Assembly: GCF_900005765.1 (NCBI RefSeq)
Contig: NC_041686.1
Location: 682,001-746,000, forward strand
Origin: Plasmodium relictum
Taxonomy: Eukaryota > Apicomplexa > Aconoidasida > Haemosporida > Plasmodiidae
Direction: 5' to 3'
Length of the DNA: 64,000 nt
How positions within the stretch are numbered: position 1 is the first letter of the stretch; every line of letters begins with the position of its first letter. The translations under genes and the position numbers were made by a program. This document shows, piece after piece, positions 35,596 to 47,310 of the stretch. Under the pieces are notes generated by a model that saw nothing but the letters and a program-made list of their open reading frames with translations, made no database searches and had not been told where the DNA came from.

Positions 35596-37282
35596 ATGCG
35601 AAAACTTACAACACTTTTTTTATTTTTTATTATCTATCTTTCATTTTATTTGGTCTATTCCAGTGGTAATTCAAAATTGAATTTGTAGATTATACATGAA
35701 AGTATTTTAGATATATTTATAAATATGATTTAGAAATATTTTCTATTACATATGATATTTTTTTATTATAAATTATTTATTTATTATTTTTTTTTTTATT
35801 AATAGTATAACATAATCAAATAACGTTTTATTGTTATTTAATTTTTTAATATATATAATTAATTTTTTTTTTTTTTTATAGAAAATTTTGATGATATTAT
35901 TATCATTGAAGAACCAGATGATATAAACAACACTGATATAGACCCAATAAAATACGTAGAAGGTAAACTAAAAATAAATGAATAAAATAAATTTTTATTT
36001 ATATTGTTTGTTAATACTAACGTAATTATTAAAAAAAAAAAAAAAAACATTATATGTATATATAATTTTCTTATGAATAATATATTAAATAAATACATTA
36101 ATAATATAAATATATAATGATACATAAAAAAGAAAAAATAAATAAAATTTAATAAAATAAAACAAAAGCTATTTTAAAATATATTTATTTATTAAAAGTT
36201 TAATATTAAAATATATTCTCCTTTTTTCATTGCATATAGATAAAAATAAAGATGATAGTAACAACAGTATAAAAGATATAATGCTTTCATGGGCAGGAGA
36301 AAATGAGAAGCTTTTTTATTATAAAATTATTTTATTCTTATGCATTTTAATTATTGGAATACTTAATGGAATAATAGGAAGAAAAAAAAATAAAATTGTA
36401 GCAATTTATTGGTTAAGATCTTGTAAAGATATTTTTATAGAAAATTTTGCAAAAATAGGTAATGACAAATCTTTTTTATTAGAAAAGTCATATGACACTT
36501 ATGAATTTTATTGTACAGGAAGAAAAAATTGTAATTTATATTTAGTTAATTTAAATTTAAGTAAAAGGCAATGTATATGGAGATATTATGTTTTTCATTA
36601 TTTTATTAAGCAAAATGACACGATGAATATTTCTATAAATTTTGAAAAATTAGATAAAAACATATTATGTGTATATAAAAAAAATCAAAAAAAACAAATC
36701 GAAAAAGCATTCCCCAACTTAAATAAATATACAAAATTTATAAACAAAAAAGAGTTAAAACAAATTTATGATATAAAAGGAGATTCATCTGAAGTAACTG
36801 ATATAGTTTTAAGTGGAAAAATTCTGAATTTCCTAAATAACTATGATAAATATATAAATTATATTTGTATTACTGATATTCCTTTATTTGATTGCGAAGA
36901 AAAAACAAATGATAAAAAGAACGAAAACAACAAAATTGAAAAGCATCAGTATTGTTACCTCAATTGTATTATACCAAAAAATGTTGAAGACCTAAGAAAA
37001 TTAATAAATTTTTCTATTTATATGATTGATGCATGCCAATGTATTGAATTGTCTGAAAGAGTAAGAGAACAAGTAAAAAAATTAAGGAGTATAATTGAAA
37101 AAGAAGATATTAAAAGAAAACAAGAGTTAAAAGAACTTCAAGAAAAAAAAAAGGCAAAAAAGATTCAAGAAGAAAAAGAGAAAATTGATAAAATGTCAGC
37201 CGAACAACAAAGAAAGTATGAAGAAAAAAAAAAAAAAAAAAATTTAAAGAAAATAAAAAAAATAAAAATTATAAAAATGTAA
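35596..37282 (+). CDS. CCDC47 homologue, ER membrane protein of the PAT complex, 3 exons
   Basis: Exons 35596-35665, 35882-35962 and 36240-37282 give 397 residues with GT-AG introns and closed phases. Exon 1 is a signal peptide (RKLTTLFLFFIIYLSFYLVY then SS). Exon 2 gives a short acidic luminal part containing FDDIIIIEEPDD. Exon 3 starts with LSWAGENEKLFYY, a membrane helix at about 79-97, then IIGRKKNKIVAIYWLRSCKD, FYCTGRKNCNLYLVNLNLSK, GDSSEVTDIVLSGKILNFL and FSIYMIDAC, matching human CCDC47 in order. The Lys/Glu-rich coiled coil and the basic C-terminus (SAEQQRKYEEKKK) also match. CCDC47 with Asterix forms the PAT complex, which helps insert multi-pass membrane proteins at the translocon and has been linked to ER calcium. 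Without exons 1 and 2 the protein loses its signal peptide. Confidence 0.9.
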
Positions 37283-37761
37283 TTTTTTTTTTTTTTGAAT
37301 TTTTTGAATACATTTATATTATTGTGTTTATTTTATTTATTTATAATTTATATCTTGTATTATATGTTTATTTTTGTTAATCTTTTTTTATCATATATAT
37401 ATGTATTCATTTACCTAGCTTTTGTGGTTTTTTTTTTTTTTCTTTATTTGGTATATTTTTCCTTTATATCTTTCACTTCAACTTTTTATATGTATTAAAA
37501 TACAAATGGGCTATTCAAATATTTTTATCCTGTATCATATATTGTTCATTCAATCATATTTTTTTTAATGAGTATTTTTTAAAATTATTATATATTTTAC
37601 ATTTACTAAAAAAAAAAAAAATTTTGATTTAAACTAAAAAACAAGTAAAATAAAGACTTAAAGTCTATTTCCTTGAAATTAATTTGATCTCTCATTAACT
37701 CTTGTACTAAGATATCCAAAATTATTTAAATTTAATCCTTATTTTATATAATAATATAATT
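37283..37761. other. Convergent intergenic spacer, no gene seen
   Basis: About 480 bases between the CCDC47 stop and the TPI stop. The frame at 37295-37498 is Phe/Tyr-rich noise. The mixed stretch at 37640-37740 is probably 3' UTR of TPI. Confidence 0.5.
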
Positions 37762-38080
37762 CTATGTGTTAGACAAAATATAATCATCTACATATCTTAT
37801 AATGTCGATGAAAGTTTCATCTAATGAAGCTTTTCCTATCAAAAAACCATCAATAACAGTGTTACTTATATAATTCTGTAAAAAAAAAAAAAATAAAATA
37901 AAATAAAATAAAGACAAAAAGAAGAAAAAAAAAAAGGAATTTTTTTTTTAATTGATAGAATAATACTTTCATATTAGACTTATTAATGGATCCACCAAAA
38001 ACTATCAACATTTCATCACTTGTTTTTGTATCTATTTCATCAGCTATACTTTTTTTAATATCTTAATAATCACAAAAAAT

Positions 38081-38141
<61 letters not shown>

Positions 38142-38918
38142 CACTATAATATTGTATTAATTTTATTTTATTTATATAAAAATTATATATATTTCTAAAA
38201 TATATTTTCTTTTTTTTTTTTAAATAAACCTAAACAGCAATCATTTAAAATATCGTAAGAAACATATTTCCCTGTCCCAATGGCAAAATTTGGTTCAAAA
38301 GCAATAATTATATTCTTCATTTCATTCTTTGAAACTTTTTTTTTAATTATCTTGAAAAAAAAAAAAAAAAATAAAATAATTAATTATATAAAAAAATGCA
38401 TATATAGTTAATTGCACAACTTATTTTATCTTTTATTCTTTTTCTTTTGATTTATAAATATATTTATTTTTTGTTTACAGATAATAACTCTCTTATTTTC
38501 AAAGAAAAAAGCTGAAAGTTTGTACTATCATAATCTTCACCAACGCATAATATAACTTTTAATTTTGAATGAATTGCATTGCACACTTTTAAAACAGTCT
38601 GCTCAATAGTCTCTACATTATTATAAAATCCCTTTTTTCTTTCGCTATGGCCTATTATTGTGTATTTATTCCCAAACTCATAAATTAATTTAGCTGTTGT
38701 TTCTCCTGTAAAAGCACCAAATCCATTAACTAGGCTAACATCTTGGGAACAAGTATTTATTTTAGAATTATTTTCCTTTATTTTTTCTTGTAGATAAGGA
38801 ATAAATAATAAATTAGGAGATATTACTAAATCAATATAATTAGAATACTTAACTTTAGTAAGTGTATCAATTAATTTATATGCTTGTTCTTTTGATAAAT
38901 AGCATTTCCAATTTCCTA

Positions 38919-38949
<31 letters not shown>

Positions 38950-39198
38950 TTCATTATTAACATTGCTTGTTAAGGAATATGTTTTAATTAATTTTTTATT
39001 ATTCTCATTTTTTACTTCTAATTTGTTTAATTTATATTTATTAATATTAATTTTCATTTCTTTTAATATCCATTTTGGTGAAATAAAATATTTCTTCCTT
39101 ATTTTTAATTTATATGAACATTTTAATAGGCAATTACTTATTTTTATGTAATATAAATTAAACAAATAAATATATAATAAAACAATTTTTTTTTGCAT
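37762..39198 (-). CDS. Apicoplast triosephosphate isomerase, 4 exons
   Basis: Exons 39198-38479, 38350-38230, 38061-37967 and 37875-37762 give 349 residues; introns are GT-AG and phases close. Residues 1-90 are a leader: a hydrophobic signal (KKIVLLYIYLFNLYYIKISN) followed by a Lys/Asn-rich transit peptide, the usual two-part apicoplast address. The enzyme follows: N96 and K98 in IIIGNWKC, H184 in IIGHSERKKG, E259 in AFEPNFAIGTGK, the phosphate-binding GGSIN and the closing IDGFLIGKASL. All catalytic residues (N, K, H, E) are present. Family knowledge: it interconverts DHAP and glyceraldehyde 3-phosphate, and in Plasmodium a second TPI works in the apicoplast, feeding isoprenoid synthesis. 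From memory it lies at this point of chromosome 3 in P. falciparum. The intron between exons 2 and 3 is largely a (TA)n run. Confidence 0.94.
38084..38141. repeat. (TA)n run inside a TPI intron
   Basis: About 58 bases of alternating TA within the 168-base intron between exons 3 and 2 of the TPI gene (38062-38229). It is bounded by coding exons on both sides. Confidence 0.97.
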
Positions 39199-41383
39199 AT
39201 TAAAAAAAAAAAAAAGAGAGGTTTAAATATATTATAAATATATATATTATTTATACATATCTCTCTAAAATTATATTTAGATATAGCATTCTTTATATAG
39301 TTGAGAATCTAATATAAATAATAAAACAATTGTATTAAAAATTAGAATAATAAAAATATAAAAACAATTTTAAATTATACAATATAGAAAGAGTAGAATT
39401 GACAAAATAGCATTAATATTTTAAATGACAAATAAAATATATATATATACATGCCATATTAATAAACAACATAATATAAAACACAAATATTTATTTTTGT
39501 ATTTTATTAAATAAAAAAGATGAATGAATTATTAGAATTATATACAACATTTAAAAAATGTCAAATATAATACAAATTGGTATTTTTAAATCCTAAATAA
39601 TGTGTTTTATTAAATAGAATAAAAGTTTAGTATAAGAATAATTCATACGTATATATGTATAAAAATATATAAATTTTTCCTGAATATATATCTGTATATC
39701 TATAAAATATTAGATATTTTTTTAATAACTTAAAAAAATTACATTAATAAAATAAATGAATTATTAACGAAGAGAAAAAAAAAAAAAACACAAAAAATAA
39801 AAATATAAATAATAATGTAATAAAATATTAATATATATTATATAAGTACATTTTCTATATTTTAGTTTTATTAAATATTATAATGGAATGTTATTAATAT
39901 TTATAAAAATAGAACTTTTATTTATATACGAATAAAAAAATTTCAAGATATTATATATATATTTAATGAAGTACTTAATTCTTTATTATATATAGATGTG
40001 TACACATTATTATACACTTCAAAGACAAGTATTACCTATATTTATTTTATTTTTAATGTTCATATAAAAATATAATATGTTAAATTACATATGTTAATAC
40101 AATTTTTTTTTTGAGAAATAGAAACAAATAAAAAAAAGTATTAAATAATAAAATGCAATCGTTATTTTCACATTTTTTAATAATATTTAAAAAAAAAATA
40201 AATAAAATATGAAAACGTAAATAATAATTATTTTATCATTTTATATTATGAATTTAACTACTTTCAATTCTTTTTTTTTTTTTTTAAGTAAAATACTTTA
40301 AAAATAACCTCTTTAAGTAAATTCCTCTAAAAGTGTTTTACTTTATATTTTGAATATTTTTTTATGTAAATTTTAATTTTTAGAATATTTATTAAAGAAA
40401 TATTAATTTAATATAAAAAATAAATTTTTTTTTTTTTTTTTTGCTGTATCATTAACATATTTACTTTTCTAACGAAAATTTACTTTAAGAAAAAAATAAA
40501 AAGATGATACACTTTTAGTATAATTTAAAATTTGCTACTAATACTTCTCTATATCATGTAGATGCTGAAGTATTAAATGGGCTACGATTCTATATTATTT
40601 AAAATAATATATATTTTTTTATTTTACATAAGTAATTATTTACTTATATAAAAATAAGATACTTTCTTTTATAATTATATAAATTTTTAAATAGTTTCTT
40701 ATTTTATATAATTAATTACTTTTATCGCACAACATGGCAATATATATATATTTTTTTTTACAATATTCCTTTTAGAAAGTAAAAGATTAAAAATTAAAAG
40801 ATTAGTTTACATATATTTTAAATAATTTAAAGAAATAATACAATATAATAAAGTACATAAAGAAAATATACATCGTCAAATTATTAAAAATTATTTACAT
40901 GAATTTAAATACAAACATATACGATTATAAGAAAAAATTTTAAATGTTATATAATTCATTTTAAAAAAGAAAAAAATACTTATTTGTTATTTCGTATTTG
41001 TAAAAAAAGAAATAAGATAAAATATAGAGAATTATTGTTCACAATAAGCTTGATAAGAAAAAATAACTAATGAATTCATTTGATAAATTAAAAAAATTAA
41101 TGATATATGAAACAATTTGGAAATATGTTAAAAAAAAATAATGAACTAGATAATGAATTTAAAAAAAAAAAAAAAGATTAAATAGAAAATAGTTAAATAG
41201 TTTGATAATTAATTTTAAAAAATAATTTTAAGTGTGCTATAATAACTGTATTAAATATTTTTAATTAAACTTTAGCTTATTATTGTTTTTTTGTTATTTG
41301 TTATTTTTTTATTTCTAATTTTATAAATGTTCTGTTCATTTATATTTAACCTTTATTAAGTCTCTATTATTTAATTGTTATTT
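39199..41383. other. Long intergenic region, no gene seen
   Basis: About 2.2 kb between the TPI start and the stop of the small 117-residue gene, both - strand. It holds A and T tracts and short (TA) runs. No open frame above noise, no domain-like peptide and no structured RNA are visible. It should contain the TPI promoter and 5' UTR and the 3' UTR of the small gene. Confidence 0.5.
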
Positions 41384-41737
41384 TTAAAATTCCAAATTTC
41401 TAGTAAATTGTTCATCGCATTCTTTGCACTTTATTGTAATTGTTGCATAAAAATGATTATGTTCATGTTTTAAGGTGGATGTATTTACACATTTATCTAC
41501 CTTTTTTTTTTTTGATGGGATTCTAACTTTATCATTTAACGATGTAAAAACTTCAAACTGATATTCACTCATACTACAATCTGTCGAATCACTTCTTAAA
41601 TCGTAACTATCTTGCGATGGTATTTTATTTTTTAATGAAATTCTTTTACTATTGCTACATTTCCTTACATTTATTCCCTTTTCATTAATATAGAGACTTT
41701 TATATAATCTCGTTAAATAGCCTTCAGTTAAAACCAT
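41384..41737 (-). CDS. Small protein of unknown function, 117 aa
   Basis: Single-exon frame whose composition is much less biased than the flanks (Ser, Thr, Asp, Arg, Cys and His are well represented), which argues that it is coding. The N-terminus is amphipathic (LTRLYKSLYINEKG), the middle is Ser/Asp-rich (SYDLRSDSTDCSMSEYQF), and the end carries HEHNHF, then CKECDEQF. The His cluster and CxxC could bind a metal, but this is only inference and too few ligands are certain. No signal peptide or membrane span. It is flanked by about 2 kb of noncoding DNA on each side and is divergent to the INTS11-like gene. I do not recognise the family; additional exons cannot be excluded. Confidence 0.65.
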   Translation of the reverse strand: MVLTEGYLTRLYKSLYINEKGINVRKCSNSKRISLKNKIPSQDSYDLRSDSTDCSMSEYQFEVFTSLNDKVRIPSKKKKVDKCVNTSTLKHEHNHFYATITIKCKECDEQFTRNLEF

Positions 41738-42011
41738 TTTTAATTATTATTTTTTTTTTTTTTTTATTAATTTAGATGAAGAGTTTATATCAATATAAGT
41801 ATGCGCATATACATTCAAATTTCAATAAAAAAAAAGAAAACTTTTTTTTTTGTCACAGTTAAACTATTTTTACAACACTTACAACTCCATGAATTTACTT
41901 TTTTTTATCATTGAACAATTACATTTCAACCGAAATCAAATTAAGCATCATAAATAAAATTACTTATTATTTTTTTTCTCAAAAAAAACAAACAAAAACA
42001 TAAAAAAGAAA

Positions 42012-42036
42012 AAAGAAAGAAAGAAAGAAAGAAAGA
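42012..42036. repeat. (GAAA)n tract
   Basis: About six consecutive AAAG units, followed by a poly(A) stretch, about 280 bases upstream of the small gene's start. Confidence 0.85.
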
Positions 42037-42710
42037 AAAAAAAAAAAATCATATGCATAAAAATAAATGAAAAGTAGAATATGCACGCAACGTTACACAC
42101 ACCTATTTAAATTTCATAGGCATCTTAAAAATAATAATCTATAATTCATAAATTAAATAAATATATATATATATATTCAATATAAAATTTTTTTTTTAAT
42201 ACTATGAACATTTTTTGCTCTTAATATTGAAAATTAAAATATATTAGTTCGTTTTAAAAAAACTCTACCTATATTATATTCCACTAATAGACTTTCTTTA
42301 TGTTCAAAAAAAATAATTATAAAACCCATTACATAAATGAAAAATATGAATTATAAAAATTTAAAATTTAGATTAGTTAATAAAACTACCATGAGTTTGA
42401 TACTTTTTCATTGGAAATTTTTTTCTCAACAGCTATTTTAAAAAAAAATTAGAAAATTTATTAAATTTTTATTGTAATACATCTAAGAACAATACTATAG
42501 GAATTATTATGAAATATTTTCACCAAAAAAAATTCTCCTAATATTTTTTTTTAATATTCATATTTTTATAAAAATTTTGAAATGTTTATTATAATAAGTC
42601 AGTAAGATAAAAAGATGAACAATTTTAAAATATATTGTAACTTTTACGGATCCTTAAATTTTACTTCAAGTGCTGATGCAATATTTGGTATATTAAAATA
42701 TGCATCTATA

Positions 42711-42714
<4 letters not shown>

Positions 42715-42785
<71 letters not shown>
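42715..42785. repeat. (TA)n microsatellite
   Basis: About 70 bases of perfect TA alternation, followed by three TTTA units and another short TA run up to 42820. Confidence 0.97.
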
Positions 42786-42789
<4 letters not shown>

Positions 42790-43623
42790 TTATTTATTTA
42801 TATATATATATTTATATATATTTTTTATTTTTTTTTTTCGGCATCGAAATATATTCTTATAAAAATAAAAAAAAAGGAAGTAGCTTTTTTTTAAACATAA
42901 TCACGTTGAAGGAAAAAAAAAAAAATAAAAATAAGAATTTTCAAATAATATATATAAATAACATGAAAATTCAAGAAAAATAAAATTTTACTTTTACTCT
43001 TTATTCTTTTTATATCATAAATATTGTAATAATATTTTGTTACATATATAGATATTATTACTAAATTAAAAATATTTTTAATTGAAAAAATATATTGAAT
43101 ATAAAAAAAAAATAAAAATAAAAAAAAGAAAAAGAAAAAAAAGAATGAAAAAAATAAAAAAAATAAAAAAAAAAGTTTTTCACCTTTATGGTAAATTCTT
43201 TAATTTTACAAATATATAAATATCTCAAAAATTTTAACAGTACATTATTTTAAAAATAATACTAAATCGTCCATATAATTAAATAAAAACGAAATAAGTA
43301 AAAAAAAAAAAATAAATAAATGAGTTGTTAAAAATGATTTTATTAGCATTTTTAAAAGAATAATTTGATTTACAAAAAATGACTCTTTATACAAAGTTAA
43401 CTTGAAATATTAAGTCTATATGTTCCTGTTTTTTTTTTTTTAAATAACACTGCATATTTGTATATATATATATATTTTTGGAATATCATGGTATTGTCTT
43501 TTTATCTTTCATTTCTGTTGTAATGAGATTACTCCATATATAAACATTTTTTACGTAATAACTAATCCCTAGAAGTTAAAATATTTTTAGTTAAATTTAT
43601 TTTATTTTATTTTTTATTTTGAA

Positions 43624-46554
43624 ATGAATTATTATTGCAAAACAAAAATTATAATAAAAGTTCTAGGAGCGGGTCAAACAGTTGGTAGATCATGTGTTAT
43701 AGTAGAATTGGAGAATAGAAAAGTTATGTTTGATTGTGGTTGTCATTTAGGTTATAAAGATGAGAGAAAATACCCAAACTTTAATTTATTAATAAGCGAT
43801 GATAAATATGAAAAAAAATTTGAGGAAGGAAATTGTTATGAAAACTTAAATAGTGAAGTAAATATAAGTATAGTAAATAGTAGCATTTCGGATAAAGAAA
43901 AATTAATAAATAAATTAAAAAAAATTAATGAAATAATTGATTGTGTAATTATAAGCCATTTTCATATGGATCACATAGGAGCACTACCTTTTTTCACAGA
44001 AATATTAAAATATAGGGGAATCATAATAATGAGTTATCCTACTAAAGCATTGAGCCCAATTTTATTGTTAGATAGCTGTAGAGTTGCAGATATGAAATGG
44101 GAAAAAAAAAATTTCGAAAGACAAATAAAAATGCTTAATGAAAAATCAGATGAATTATTAAATTATAATGTAAATTGTTTAAAAAAAGATCCATGGAATA
44201 TTAACGAAGATAATATATATAATTGTATTAATAAAGTTATAGGATTGCAAATTAACGAAACCTATGAATTAGGAAATATGTCAATTACTCCTTATTATGC
44301 TGGGCACGTTTTAGGTGCTTGTATATTTAAAATTGAAGTAAATAATTTTAGTGTCATATATACAGGAGATTATAATACAGTACCTGATAAACATTTAGGT
44401 AGCGCAAAAATACCATCATTGTCTCCTGAAATTTTCATATCTGAATCAACATATGCCACATATATTAGGCCTACTAGGAAATCATCAGAATTAGAATTGT
44501 GTAATCTAGTTCATGAATGTGTTAATAAAGGAGGTAAAGTTTTAATTCCAGTTTTTGCTATAGGAAGAGCCCAAGAATTATCTATATTATTAGATGACTA
44601 TTGGAAAAAAATGAAAATTAATTATCCCATATACTTTGGATGTGGTTTAACAGAAAATGCAAATAAATATTATAAGATATATTCTTCTTGGATTAATAGC
44701 AGCTGTATATCTACAAAAAAAAAAAATTTATTTGATTTTACAAACATATTTCCATTTATGAATAATTATTTAAATGAAAATAGGCCTATGGTTTTATTTG
44801 CTACTCCAGGAATGTTGCATACAGGATTATCTTTAAAAGCTTTTAAATGCTGGGCAAACAATGCAAAAAATTTAATAATATTACCTGGGTATTGTGTACA
44901 AGGTACTGTTGGTCACAAATTAATAATGGGAGAAAGAAAAATTTCAGTAGATGCAAATACATATGTTAATGTTTCATGTAAAGTTATTTATTTGTCTTTT
45001 TCAGCTCATGCTGATTCTAATGGTATACAACAACTTATAAAACACGTATTACCTCAAAATGTCATTTTTGTACATGGTGAAAAAAATGGAATGGAAAAAT
45101 TATCAAAACATATCACTAATCAACACTTCGTTAATTCTATATGCCCTTCTCTTGGGCAGAAATGTGAATTTAATTTTTATAAAGAAAATATAAACTTTGT
45201 TTATATGCATTATAATTTATATAAAAAAGTACTTCAAAATTTAAAAATAAATAAAGAAGAAAATAATACATTGTTAAAAGATGAAAAAATTTTAGATAAA
45301 GAAGATTTCAGATTATCATCTTATAATGATAATATGACTATTCCTTTTAATTCTTATATATTTTATTGTACGATTAATCAAAAACCTTTCCTTTTCTTTT
45401 TTTCAAAAAAAGCATTAATATCATATTTAAAAAAAAAGTCTTTTCCAATTTTTATATATCATAAAAACCAAATAATTAATTCAAAAAACATTTTTCATCA
45501 AAGTGAAAAAGAGAGCATCCTTACAAAACTTAAACAGAAGAAAAAGAAAAAGAAAAGCACAAATATGAAGAATGCAAAATCATGTAAAGTTAAAAAAAAC
45601 ATTGATAAATCTTCTAGTATGAAAACACATACATTAAGAAAGGACAAAAATAATAATTCTGTGGATAATAATAATTCTCCAATTATAAACTCTATTAATC
45701 TTAAAAATGATGTAATATCAAAAAATACAATAAATGAAAAGAATGAAAACACTCTTGATTCACCTACCCGTTCATATAAAAGTGATTATGAAGAAACCTC
45801 AGAAAAAAATTATTCTGAAGTTAATAATAAAAAATTGATAAAAAAAGAAATTATGAAAAAAAATATAGAATTAGCTGGTAATTATTTAAATTCTTTGAAC
45901 AAATGTTCATTTACATCCGGTAATGAAAAAAATCTAACTAAAATTTATCCTGATGATCCAACTTCATTAAATTTTTCAAATAACAACGTTTCCTTATATA
46001 AAAACGATTTAATCGATAATACTAATGATAATAATGAAAGCATAAGAAATAAAAAAATTAACAATAATAATAGGGAAAATAAAATTAAAAATGATAACGA
46101 TGATAGTATTAACAGTTATAATGAAGAGATTAATAATGTGAAGTTTAGTGATGAATATGAGAATACATTTGATAAGGATGATTTTAATGAAGGAAGGGAG
46201 AATTATAATTTTGTTCACAATGAAGATAAAATATATTTTCCTCTTCTTAATTTAAGATTTAAAGAAAATATAAATATAAGTTATCAAAGCTTTTACAACT
46301 TTGTTATTACATTTTTCCAAGAAATTATGAATACTAAAAATAAAAAAAAAATTAATTTTTTAGGAAAAAAAGTTATTATTAAAAATACAAAATATAAAGA
46401 GAGTTTTTATTTTTTTTTGTCTTTTCATTCATTAAGAGCTATTCATGATGGGAATGATTCATTACTAATTCAGTGGTCATATATAGATGATACACCTGAC
46501 TCTGTTATTCATAAATTTATAAATTCGATTCACAAATACATTCAAGATACTTAA
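43624..46554 (+). CDS. INTS11-like (CPSF3L) metallo-beta-lactamase/beta-CASP nuclease
   Basis: Single-exon frame of 976 residues. The metallo-beta-lactamase part has LGAGQTVGRSCVIVE, HFHMDH at 112-117, AGHVLGA with H228 and YTGDYN with D249; the beta-CASP part has ESTYATYI, GGKVLIPVFAIGRAQELSIL, GLTENANKYYK, FATPGMLHTG, PGYCVQGTVGHK with H431 and SFSAHAD with H462. All metal-binding motifs are intact. The choice of INTS11 over CPSF73 rests on PGYCVQGTVGHK (CPSF73 has GYCVEGTLAKH) and ESTYAT instead of ESTYGT. Family knowledge: INTS11 is the endonuclease of the Integrator complex, which cuts snRNA and promoter-proximal transcripts. An Asn/Ser insertion of about 35 residues lies ahead of the HxHxDH motif, and a 300-residue low-complexity linker (about 620-880) separates the catalytic part from an ordered C-terminal domain ending in IHKYIQDT. 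Confidence 0.93.
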   Translation: MNYYCKTKIIIKVLGAGQTVGRSCVIVELENRKVMFDCGCHLGYKDERKYPNFNLLISDDKYEKKFEEGNCYENLNSEVNISIVNSSISDKEKLINKLKKINEIIDCVIISHFHMDHIGALPFFTEILKYRGIIIMSYPTKALSPILLLDSCRVADMKWEKKNFERQIKMLNEKSDELLNYNVNCLKKDPWNINEDNIYNCINKVIGLQINETYELGNMSITPYYAGHVLGACIFKIEVNNFSVIYTGDYNTVPDKHLGSAKIPSLSPEIFISESTYATYIRPTRKSSELELCNLVHECVNKGGKVLIPVFAIGRAQELSILLDDYWKKMKINYPIYFGCGLTENANKYYKIYSSWINSSCISTKKKNLFDFTNIFPFMNNYLNENRPMVLFATPGMLHTGLSLKAFKCWANNAKNLIILPGYCVQGTVGHKLIMGERKISVDANTYVNVSCKVIYLSFSAHADSNGIQQLIKHVLPQNVIFVHGEKNGMEKLSKHITNQHFVNSICPSLGQKCEFNFYKENINFVYMHYNLYKKVLQNLKINKEENNTLLKDEKILDKEDFRLSSYNDNMTIPFNSYIFYCTINQKPFLFFFSKKALISYLKKKSFPIFIYHKNQIINSKNIFHQSEKESILTKLKQKKKKKKSTNMKNAKSCKVKKNIDKSSSMKTHTLRKDKNNNSVDNNNSPIINSINLKNDVISKNTINEKNENTLDSPTRSYKSDYEETSEKNYSEVNNKKLIKKEIMKKNIELAGNYLNSLNKCSFTSGNEKNLTKIYPDDPTSLNFSNNNVSLYKNDLIDNTNDNNESIRNKKINNNNRENKIKNDNDDSINSYNEEINNVKFSDEYENTFDKDDFNEGRENYNFVHNEDKIYFPLLNLRFKENINISYQSFYNFVITFFQEIMNTKNKKKINFLGKKVIIKNTKYKESFYFFLSFHSLRAIHDGNDSLLIQWSYIDDTPDSVIHKFINSIHKYIQDT

Positions 46555-47310
46555 TATTATATATATACATAAACTAATAATAATCTATTAACTTAAATGA
46601 TTATTTTCAATATAACAAAAAAAAAAAAAAAAATTACACATATACATATGTGTCTATATTAGTTTAACTATTCAATATTTATCTTTACATTTTTTATTTT
46701 AAATTTTGTATTTATTTTTTTTTTCTTTTTTTTTTTTTTTTTTGTAAATACGTTTACTATTCTCCTAAAATATTTAAATTTAATTATTAAAGTTTTTTAG
46801 TCAATTTTTATTTTATTTCAGTTTTTTTTTTTCGTTTTCACTTTTATAAATTAAAAGCTCTTACATCAAAGTAAACAATCAAAAATGTATAAAAATAATT
46901 AATACAAAAATATTAATATAACATATAAGACAAAAAAAAAAAGAAATATAAAAATAAAATATAAAACAACAAAAATGTAAATGAAATAGATAATACCACA
47001 AGAAAAAAAAAAATAGAAAATTAAAAACTAATGTTTTAATAAATTCTATTTGCACAAAAAAAAAAAAAAAAACTAAAAAAAATAATATACATTTAAATTA
47101 AAAATTAAAATTATTTATATTTATAAAAATAAATAAAATAATATAATAATTTTGTCAGTAATAAAAAAAAAATATATATATAAAATAATAAAATAAGAAT
47201 TAAAAGAATGTATGTATATATGCATGTATATTGTTTTTTACGTTTTTATATATAAAAAAAAATAAATAAATAAAAATAATTTGAAATATTTATTTATTTT
47301 TTGAAAAAAA
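46555..47310. other. Convergent intergenic spacer, no gene seen
   Basis: About 760 bases of A and T tracts between the INTS11-like stop and the stop of the giant gene on the other strand. No coding frame or structured element is visible. Confidence 0.5.

Larger units (their letters stand above)
41738..43623. promoter_or_regulatory. Divergent intergenic region with simple repeats
   Basis: About 1.9 kb between the small gene and the INTS11-like gene, which read away from each other. It includes a GAAA run at 42012-42036, a relatively GC-containing spot at 42085-42110, and a (TA)n run at 42715-42785 that continues into TTTA repeats. Open frames at 42615-42983 come from the TA run (alternating Ile/Tyr) and are rejected. 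Confidence 0.45.

Noticed and set aside
42615-42983. Open frames of alternating Ile/Tyr residues
   Set aside because: They are the direct translation of a (TA)n microsatellite and have no domain character.
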